In this document: in pieces, positions 22,767-28,232 of the stretch
Layout: the number at the start of each line of letters is the position of its first letter
Numbering within the stretch: position 1 is the stretch's first letter
NCBI GenBank assembly: GCA_910587135.1
Contig: CAJULF010000035.1
Coordinates: 1 to 28,232, forward strand
Reading direction: 5' to 3'
Length of the DNA stretch: 28,232 nt
DNA from: an uncultured Oscillospiraceae bacterium
Lineage (GTDB): Bacteria; Bacillota; Clostridia; Oscillospirales; Ruminococcaceae
The notes under the pieces: generated by a model
What the model was told of the DNA's origin: nothing
The model's database searches: none
What the model saw: only the letters and a program-made list of their open reading frames with translations
Translations under genes and position numbers: made by a program

Positions 22767-22795
22767 ACTTTAACACAATTACATCGTATTGTCAA
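22767..22795 (-). promoter_or_regulatory. promoter of the 134-residue protein gene
   Basis: On the minus strand, TTGACA (22795-22790), 17-base spacer, TAAAGT (22772-22767). Confidence 0.6.
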
Positions 22796-22889
22796 CAGAA
22801 AAGCATAAAAATTTCCTTAAATTTTATTTTGAAGTAATATATTTGCCGTCCGCCGCATAAAATCCATACAGAAAAGGAGCGTAAAGACA

Positions 22890-23570
22890 ATGGAAAATGT
22901 AATAAACACTATGCGCGTACCGCAGGAGGACAAGCATGAGCCTGTTCCGCCCTCCGACAGCATTCCCGAAATAAATCCTGAGCCTGTGCCGACAGAGGCG
23001 GCGGAAGAAACGGACAAGCCCGTGCGCCGTGTAAGGCAGCCTCTTTTGCGCCGCCGCGGCAATCTGCTGCTTATGGGTCTGGCTTCGGTATGCGGCGCGG
23101 TATGCGGGGCGGTAATGATATTCGGCGGCGCGGATTTTTCGGCGCTTTCTCAGGCTTTTATTATGAAAGCAGAGGGCAGCTTTCTGAGCTTTTTTCTCAG
23201 CCGTTTTATCTACGGCGGGATATTTCTGTTGGCGGAATATGTTCTGGGTTATTTTGCGCTGGGTGAGTGGGTAGTGTGGACAGTGCCGCTGTGCTGCGGA
23301 ATGGGCACTGCTCTCAATCTTGCCGCTTCGGCTGAGGGAGCGTCGGGTTGGCTTCTTCTGCCGTCGGCAGCAATGACCGCGGCGCTTGCCGCTTTCGGAG
23401 CGGATGCCTCGGGGGATATGTCCGCGCTGCTGCTTAGGATAGCCGCGGGAAAAAGCGGAAACTATGTTATGTCGGAATCCGCCGCCAAGGATTATACGGT
23501 TCGTTTTCTTGGGTATGTGGTAATTCTGGCATTGGCGGGTCTTTATGACGGCGCAATAGGAATACTGTAA
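22890..23570 (+). CDS. uncharacterised membrane protein, possibly SpoIIM-like
   Basis: This is a 226-residue protein. Residues 1-55 are hydrophilic and Pro/Glu-rich, followed by a basic RRVRQPLLRRR stretch. About five hydrophobic segments follow (near 58-78, 105-122, 125-145, 152-172 and 208-225). The pattern FIYGGIFLLAEYVLGYFALGE then a Gly-rich helix recalls the membrane core of stage II sporulation protein M, but similarity is too weak to name it. The start at 22890 has AAAAGGAG upstream. It is monocistronic. The basic belt suggests the N-terminus stays in the cytoplasm. Confidence 0.65.
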   Translation: MENVINTMRVPQEDKHEPVPPSDSIPEINPEPVPTEAAEETDKPVRRVRQPLLRRRGNLLLMGLASVCGAVCGAVMIFGGADFSALSQAFIMKAEGSFLSFFLSRFIYGGIFLLAEYVLGYFALGEWVVWTVPLCCGMGTALNLAASAEGASGWLLLPSAAMTAALAAFGADASGDMSALLLRIAAGKSGNYVMSESAAKDYTVRFLGYVVILALAGLYDGAIGIL

Positions 23571-23829
23571 GAAACGAATTACTCATTATTGTCGTGGGTG
23601 TAGGGTGAAGCCCAAATCCGCTGTACGCCCAAGCATGGATTTCCCGCTTTAGGTCAGCATTACTTAACTGCGTTTCAGCTTCTTGTCTACATAATAGCAT
23701 AAAAAACATAGGCAACACCTGCACAAGCTGTGTGTGGTGTTGCCTATATGTGTTTAGGAAATGCAAATAAGTTTATGTACCCAACTGTTATGTAAAGAAA
23801 TTTTTACGCTCTTGCGGCACAAAAAGGTA
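23571..23829. other. gene-less stretch with one strong hairpin
   Basis: No credible gene was seen. ATAGGCAACACC (23708-23719) pairs perfectly with GGTGTTGCCTAT (23736-23747) around a 16-base loop; no T run follows on the plus strand, and a short A run precedes it, so it could terminate minus-strand transcripts. A 99-residue open frame on the minus strand has no ribosome site. Confidence 0.5.
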
Positions 23830-23858
23830 TAGAAATTTCCAGAAAAAAGTGGTATAAT
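23830..23858 (+). promoter_or_regulatory. promoter of the histidine kinase gene
   Basis: TAGAAA (23830-23835), 17-base spacer ending in the extended motif TGG, and a perfect TATAAT (23853-23858). Confidence 0.65.
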
Positions 23859-23921
23859 GTAAACAGATGGATATTCGAGCAATTTTCCGGCTCGTATCTG
23901 TTGCCGATGAAGGAGCAGACA

Positions 23922-24926
23922 ATGCCAAAGCCGCAGTTTTTTAGTACAAGCATGAAGAATATTGCCGTCACGGTAATTTGCCTTGCCGCGGCAGTCGGTG
24001 TATGCCTTATACTGAAGTTTTTTGCGGGAGCGGTCGGCTTCGGGGCAGTCTTTTTGCTCGGTACGGCGGTCGTAGCCGAAAAAGCCGATAAATATTACGG
24101 TTTTTTCGCGGCTTCTGCGGGGGCGGTTATGGCGGTGCTCCTTAAAGGAAGCGTTTCGGCAAAGGATGCCTCGGAGTTGATCGTCATACTGTTGGCGGGG
24201 ATAGCTGTAAGTATTATTGCAGGCAGGAACGTGGGAACTTTGAAGCGCGCGGAGAGCGAAAAAACTCGCGCCGATCTGCTGCGCTTGCTGGCGCACGATG
24301 TCAGAACTCCTCTGGCTTCCGTAAAGCTGTCCGCAGGGATACTTGCCGAGCGCGGCGAGATGCTTACGCAGCAGGAGAGCGCGGCTCTTATATCGGGAAT
24401 GGTCAGCAGCGCCGATCAGCTTATACTGATGACGGAAAATATCCTTATGCTGACAAGCGGAAAATTATCGGCACGAACTTTGAAAAAGCGGCGCGAGTCA
24501 GCAGAGGAGATAATCTCGGAAGCGGCGCTGCGTTTCCGCAGAACGCACGATGATGTTGCCGTTATTTCAACTGTTCCGGAAGATCCGGCGGAAATTATGA
24601 TGGACGCGTCGCTTATTGAGCAGGTAATGCAGAATTTGTTGGAAAACGCGGCAGGTCACGGGGAAGCAAGTATAATAGAAATCATTCTTAAAGTCAAAAA
24701 CGGATTTGCGGAATTCCGCTTTTCCGATAACGGCAGGGGTATCTCCGCGGAGCTTATTGAAGAATTATTTGCGGAGCGTTCCGTAGGCAGCGCGGATACA
24801 GGCGCGGCAAGGAGCATGGGCGTCGGGCTGTCATTGTGTAAAACTATCATAGAGCTGCACGGCGGAAGCCTGCTTGGCGGGAATTCCGACAACGGCGCAG
24901 AGTTCACCTTTACACTGCCTTTATAA
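23922..24926 (+). CDS. KdpD-like sensor histidine kinase (short form)
   Basis: This is a 334-residue membrane kinase that autophosphorylates and passes phosphate to a response regulator. Residues about 13-102 form four membrane segments of the DUF4118 kind found in KdpD. The H-box RLLAHDVRTPLASVK places the phosphorylated His at 125. An N-box (QVMQNLLENAAGHG), G1 box (FSDNGRGI) and G2 box (GVGLSLCKTIIELHGG) complete the ATP-binding domain. The cytoplasmic KdpD and USP domains of full-length KdpD are absent. ATG 23922 is chosen because AAGGAG (23910-23915) is six bases away. The partner regulator follows after a 269-base gap holding a repeat. No kdp transporter genes are present here, so the signal is not known to be potassium. 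Confidence 0.9.
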   Translation: MPKPQFFSTSMKNIAVTVICLAAAVGVCLILKFFAGAVGFGAVFLLGTAVVAEKADKYYGFFAASAGAVMAVLLKGSVSAKDASELIVILLAGIAVSIIAGRNVGTLKRAESEKTRADLLRLLAHDVRTPLASVKLSAGILAERGEMLTQQESAALISGMVSSADQLILMTENILMLTSGKLSARTLKKRRESAEEIISEAALRFRRTHDDVAVISTVPEDPAEIMMDASLIEQVMQNLLENAAGHGEASIIEIILKVKNGFAEFRFSDNGRGISAELIEELFAERSVGSADTGAARSMGVGLSLCKTIIELHGGSLLGGNSDNGAEFTFTLPL

Positions 24927-24931
24927 TAATC

Positions 24932-25075
24932 TGTACCAATAGCTCCGTCGCACGGCTTTTCGGCATATTTTGCCGCTGTTTGCGTTAATGCTGTACATAC
25001 AGTACAGCGGCGTCGCTTTTCCTTGACAGCGACAATATTATGCTCGAAAATCCGCGCACCTACGCTATTGGTACG
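24932..25075. repeat. MITE-like element between histidine kinase and response regulator genes
   Basis: GTACCAATAGC (24933-24943) is the perfect inverted copy of GCTATTGGTAC (25064-25074). The pairing continues for about 40 bases per end (GCACGG.TTTTCG against GCGCGG.TTTTCG). Inside, GCCGCTGT (24972-24979) and ACAGCGGC (25004-25011) form a hairpin followed by GTCGCTTTT, so the element may terminate part of the kinase transcript. Confidence 0.75.
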
Positions 25076-25130
25076 GGTTCTGAATAAAAACTATAACACA
25101 TTAAAGCAAAAACTTGCATATCAACAGCAA

Positions 25131-25145
25131 TGCGTATCATACGCA
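25131..25145. promoter_or_regulatory. 15-bp perfect palindrome ahead of the response regulator
   Basis: TGCGTATCATACGCA is symmetric about its central base and lies 50 bases before the regulator ATG. It is a candidate operator, for example for autoregulation. Confidence 0.35.
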
Positions 25146-25195
25146 GCCGCAGGCGATTTCAGTATTTGCGAAAACTGCGGGAGAGATGATACGTC

Positions 25196-25912
25196 ATGGG
25201 CATGAATTTCAGAGCACTTATAATCGAGGATAACAGGGAAATGGCTTGCTCGTTGAATACGCTGCTGAAAACAGAGGATTTTGAAGCTGAAATCGTAACC
25301 AGCGGGCTGGAGGCTCAGAGGGCTTTTTCAAGCAATCCTCCCGATGTTATTTTGCTTGATCTCGGTCTGCCCGATATGGACGGAATGAAGGTGCTTACCA
25401 ATCTTCGTATGTGGTCGTCGATTCCTGTTGTGGTGATCTCGGGGCGAATGAATGTTGAGCAAAAGGTGGCGGCTCTGGATGCGGGCGCGGATGATTATAT
25501 AACAAAGCCGTTTTCTCCCGATGAGCTTTCTGCCAGAATCAGAGTGGCAATACGGCATAAGGCGCCGGATATGCTGGTTTCCCATAAGTATTCGGTGGGA
25601 GATCTGGAGATAAACTACGAGCTGTTTCGCGTCAGCGTCGGCGGTCGTGATGTCGGATTGACGCAAAGCGAGTTTAAAATCGTGGCGCTTCTTGGCAAAA
25701 ATGCGGGTCATGTGCTTACATATGATTATCTTATCAGCCAGCTTTGGGGTCCGGGCGCTATGGGTGATAATCAGATTCTGAGGGTTAATATGGCAAATAT
25801 AAGGCGCAAAATAGAGAAAAAGCCGTCCTCGCCGCGGTATATTTTCACCGAGGTCGGAGTAGGTTACAGAATGGCGACGGAGGACACTCTGGCAGTTGAA
25901 TATCCGAAATAA
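25196..25912 (+). CDS. OmpR/PhoB-type response regulator, KdpE-like
   Basis: This is a 238-residue transcription regulator. The receiver domain (about 5-118) has the acidic pair E11/D12, phospho-acceptor D55 (VILLDLGLPDMDG), S82 and K104 (DYITKPFSP). The winged-helix DNA-binding domain (about 132-228) includes LTQSEFKIVALL, LRVNMANIRRKIE and GVGYRM. Overall it is closest to KdpE by impression. ATG 25196 is preceded by GGGAGAG. Its partner kinase is the gene before it; the repeat at 24932-25075 and a palindrome at 25131-25145 lie between them, so it may have its own transcription control. Confidence 0.95.
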   Translation: MGMNFRALIIEDNREMACSLNTLLKTEDFEAEIVTSGLEAQRAFSSNPPDVILLDLGLPDMDGMKVLTNLRMWSSIPVVVISGRMNVEQKVAALDAGADDYITKPFSPDELSARIRVAIRHKAPDMLVSHKYSVGDLEINYELFRVSVGGRDVGLTQSEFKIVALLGKNAGHVLTYDYLISQLWGPGAMGDNQILRVNMANIRRKIEKKPSSPRYIFTEVGVGYRMATEDTLAVEYPK

Positions 25913-25916
25913 AACG

Positions 25917-26170
25917 CAGAATCCCGCGCGGAATGTCCACGCGGGACAGCTTGTATAAAAAGCCTATCGAAAACGCGATGTCGGCGCATGAAATTTCAAA
26001 AAGTCGCGCATTTGCCTAATGGCAAATGCGCGCGGTTTCCGTTAGGCATGCGGAGTGAAGCGAAGCGGAACGGAGTATGCCTAACGGAAATTTTGAAATT
26101 TTTTAAATAATCCGCTCTTGGTCAACCTATATAAACAATCTGTCCCGCATGGAAAATTCTGCGCGGGATA
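25917..26170 (+). repeat. palindromic repeat family I, copy C, with extended ends
   Basis: The core (25951-26136) matches copies A and B, with hairpin 1 GCGCATTTGCC/GGCAAATGCGC and hairpin 2 CCGTTAGGCAT/ATGCCTAACGG. The ends extend further: AATCCCGCGCGGAATGTCC at the left pairs with the complement of the right end (CCATGGAAAATTCTGCGCGGGAT-like, 26145-26168). The whole 254 bases could fold into one long branched hairpin. It follows the response regulator stop by four bases. It occupies most of the gene-less stretch to 26292. Confidence 0.85.
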
Positions 26171-26190
26171 TTTCTTATTTGGATAAAAGC

Positions 26191-26219
26191 TTGACGAAAA
26201 GAAAAATTTGTTGTATAAT
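26191..26219 (+). promoter_or_regulatory. promoter of the DUF3810-type gene
   Basis: TTGACG (26191-26196), 17-base spacer, perfect TATAAT (26214-26219). The leader to the ATG is about 65 nt. Confidence 0.8.
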
Positions 26220-26292
26220 TATGTCGGAGAGTATGGTTTTTAAGAACGTGTTTACAGCCGCGGCATATCCGGCGGCGGTCAGAGGGGTATAT

Positions 26293-27375
26293 ATGAAAAA
26301 ATTCCTTAAGGCAACATGGATATTTTATCCGCTTATTCTGGCGGCGGCAATGTATTTTTTTCTGCCTATGTTTCCGAGTGTTACGGAGTATGTCTTTTCA
26401 CGCGGACTATTTAAGGCTGTAACGGTGCCGCTCGGGTTTGTCACAAGCCTGATACCTGTCTCGCTGACGGAGCTGCTGGTCGTACTGGCACTGCCGCTGA
26501 CGGTATTTCTTGCGGTTTTGCTTGCAGTAAGGATAAAGCGCAGCAAAAGTCGTGCTAAAACCGTTCTTAAGGCGGCGAGAGGCACGGCGGCTTTTTTATC
26601 TTTCACCTGCCTTATGTATATGGTATGCCACGGCGCGAATTACTATCGGCTGAGTATGGAGCGGCTTATGCAGCTGGATACCTCGCCGAAAACCGCGGAG
26701 CAGCTTCTTTATGTATGCAGGGAGCTTGCCGCGGGCGCAAGGGAAGCGCGCGAGGAAACAGCGACCGATGAGGACGGCTGTATGGTATTCACGGAGGATA
26801 TATGGACGGAGCTTACCCGCGCGGGCAGCGGCTACGAAAATCTGACCGAGGAGTATCCGTTTTTATGGACCGGTGTGTGGCGGCAGAAGCCTGTGCAGCT
26901 TTCCTATTACTGGAGCTATACGGGAATAGTGGGAATGTATTTTCCTTTTTTTGCCGAGTGCAATATAAATATTGAGCAGCCCGACTGGTGCATACCGTTT
27001 ACCGCCGCGCATGAAAGCGCTCATTCCCGCGGGATAGCTTTTGAGAACGAGTGCAATTTTCTGGCGTTTCTGTCCTGCATAAACAGCGAATATCCCGAAT
27101 ATCGCTACTCGGGATATATGAACGCCTTTTTGTACTGCTCCAACGCCCTTTATGCCTATGACAAGGATATGTGGCGTGAGGCTCACGCGGAATGCACCGA
27201 GGGAATGATAAGGGATTTCAACGCCAACAACGAATACATAAACAGATTCAAGGGTAAGGTAAAGGAGGTTTCGCATAAAGCCAACGATACCTTTATCAGG
27301 GTGCAGGGCGTTAAGGACGGCAGCCTGAGCTATGATAGGGTTACGGAGCTTATTCTGGCGTATTACGAAAAATAA
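26293..27375 (+). CDS. membrane protein with HExxH metalloprotease-like motif (DUF3810 type)
   Basis: This is a 360-residue protein with three hydrophobic segments (about 8-28, 50-78 and 96-115) and a large domain after them. The domain contains AAHESAHSRG, a zinc-binding HExxH motif, followed by AFENECNF with the likely third ligand Glu. This arrangement is typical of the DUF3810 family, related to membrane-anchored zinc peptidases. The domain would be outside the cytoplasm. An upstream frame extends to 26149, but ATG 26293 is chosen because it follows a GGGG site, starts with a normal MKKFLKAT membrane anchor, and lies downstream of the promoter. It is 15 bases ahead of the DUF554 gene, probably in one operon. 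Confidence 0.82.
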   Translation: MKKFLKATWIFYPLILAAAMYFFLPMFPSVTEYVFSRGLFKAVTVPLGFVTSLIPVSLTELLVVLALPLTVFLAVLLAVRIKRSKSRAKTVLKAARGTAAFLSFTCLMYMVCHGANYYRLSMERLMQLDTSPKTAEQLLYVCRELAAGAREAREETATDEDGCMVFTEDIWTELTRAGSGYENLTEEYPFLWTGVWRQKPVQLSYYWSYTGIVGMYFPFFAECNINIEQPDWCIPFTAAHESAHSRGIAFENECNFLAFLSCINSEYPEYRYSGYMNAFLYCSNALYAYDKDMWREAHAECTEGMIRDFNANNEYINRFKGKVKEVSHKANDTFIRVQGVKDGSLSYDRVTELILAYYEK

Positions 27376-27390
27376 GGAACAGGAAAAATA

Positions 27391-28092
27391 ATGATAGGAA
27401 CGATAGTAAACACGGGAACGATTCTGGCCGGCTCGGTGATGGGCGGACTGCTGAGAAAAGGAATAAAGGACAAATACCGCGACGCGCTGTATAACGCTAT
27501 GGGTCTTGCGGCGGTTGGAATAGGCGTAAACGCGGTATGCGCGAATATGCCGAAAAGCGATTATCCTGTGCTTTTTATAATCAGTCTGGCTTTGGGCAGT
27601 CTGCTTGGCTATATTATTGATCTTGATGATAAATTCAACAGGCTGGTGGGGAGATTTTCCAAATCCAACCTCGGGCAGGGGCTGTCCACAGGGATACTTA
27701 TGTACTGTATAGGTACGCTGTCCATTCTCGGACCGATAAATGCCGCTCTTTACGGTGACAATACCTATCTTTTCACCAACGCCACTCTGGATCTGGTGAC
27801 ATCTATGGCTCTGGCGAGCACTTACGGCTTCGGCATGGCGACAGCCGCGGGAGTGCTGTTCTGCTGGCAGGGGCTTATCTACCTCTGCGCGGGCTGGCTT
27901 GAGCCTGTGCTAAGCGGCGGTCTGATGACCGAGATTTCCCTTGTGGGGGGATTTCTTATAGCCGCTTCGGGACTTGGGATACTGAAAATCAAGGACATGA
28001 AAACGCTGAATATGCTCCCCTCGCTGTTCGTTCCCGCGATATGGTTTGCGCTGGTGGCGCTGTATAATCTGATTGTAGGCGGGCAGTTTTAG
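27391..28092 (+). CDS. DUF554-family membrane protein
   Basis: This is a 233-residue integral membrane protein with about six or seven hydrophobic segments. The N-terminal GTIVNTGTILAGSVMGGLL and the central GPINAALYGDNTYLFTNATLD are hallmarks of the DUF554 (YdfK/YqgA-like) family, and the length is normal. The transport or other function of this family is not established. It is the second gene after the DUF3810-type protein, with AAGGAAC as ribosome site. Its TAG stop codon uses the first base of a family III repeat, whose insertion apparently left the protein intact. Confidence 0.9.
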   Translation: MIGTIVNTGTILAGSVMGGLLRKGIKDKYRDALYNAMGLAAVGIGVNAVCANMPKSDYPVLFIISLALGSLLGYIIDLDDKFNRLVGRFSKSNLGQGLSTGILMYCIGTLSILGPINAALYGDNTYLFTNATLDLVTSMALASTYGFGMATAAGVLFCWQGLIYLCAGWLEPVLSGGLMTEISLVGGFLIAASGLGILKIKDMKTLNMLPSLFVPAIWFALVALYNLIVGGQF

Positions 28093-28232
28093 AGCCTGTT
28101 TAGTATCTCGAGGCATGAAGACTGCGCGGCAGATTTTGTGTATTTTGAGGCAATTTTTCGCAGAAATACTGTATGTTTTTCAAGAAAAATTAACGAAGAA
28201 ATACGCAAAATATGCAAGCAAGATGCGTGCTG
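28092..28232. repeat. MITE-like repeat family III, copy cut by the window edge
   Basis: It starts with GAGCCTGTTTAGTATCTC after TTA (28089-28091) and is nearly identical over 140 bases to the element at 7067-7226. The right inverted end is outside the window. Confidence 0.85.

Noticed and set aside
23467..23766. A 99-codon minus-strand frame
   Set aside because: It overlaps the 3' end of the membrane-protein gene, lacks a ribosome site, and has no recognisable domain.
23922..25912. A kdp potassium transport operon
   Set aside because: Only the KdpDE-like two-component pair is present; no kdpA, kdpB or kdpC follows, and the kinase lacks the KdpD cytoplasmic domains.

Overview
The window looks like a chromosome segment of a low-to-mid GC Gram-positive anaerobe, most likely a Clostridia member of the Oscillospiraceae/Ruminococcus type. 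This is inferred from near-consensus sigma-A promoters, strong AGGAGG ribosome binding sites, a lipobox solute-binding protein, an ECF sigma/anti-sigma pair, a KdpDE-like two-component system and Rnf-type membrane proteins. No 16S or other taxonomic marker is present, so the placement is tentative.

Layout. (1) 1-4.5 kb: an IS110-family transposase running off the left edge, with a candidate bridge-RNA leader, next to the distal end of a prophage: two unknown, probably structural genes, holin, amidase with two SPOR repeats, D12-class adenine methylase and a Cro/CI-type regulator. (2) 4.5-7.3 kb: a candidate structured RNA with its own promoter and terminator, a lipoprotein sugar-binding protein, and several palindromic repeats. 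(3) 7.3-11.1 kb: a P-loop kinase-like protein, guaB with a long leader, and an alkaline-phosphatase-superfamily protein. (4) 11.4-14.4 kb: an operon of a ribulose-phosphate 3-epimerase-like gene with no ordinary start codon followed by rnfD-, rnfE- and rnfA-like genes. (5) 14.7-17.6 kb: a membrane-anchored putative glycoside hydrolase and an ECF sigma factor with a membrane partner. (6) 17.7-22.7 kb, minus strand: UDG-superfamily glycosylase, Dabb protein, an alpha/beta hydrolase, GNAT, trmB and unknown genes. (7) 22.9-28.1 kb, plus strand: a membrane protein, a histidine kinase and response regulator separated by a MITE-like element, a DUF3810-type metalloprotease-like protein and a DUF554 protein.

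The two most interesting signals are these. First, the rnfD-E-A trio stands without rnfB, rnfC or rnfG, and by eye has lost three of the four cysteines that hold the intramembrane iron site in RnfA/RnfE, as well as the canonical flavinylation motif of RnfD. It looks like an Rnf-derived membrane module that no longer carries electrons in the usual way. Second, the gaps between genes are packed with at least five families of short palindromic repeats. One family shows compensatory base changes between copies, so its folded structure is probably under selection. Two families have apparent TTA target duplications, and three copies lie exactly on the stop codon of a neighbouring gene.

All family names come from reading translations and motifs; no database search was run.
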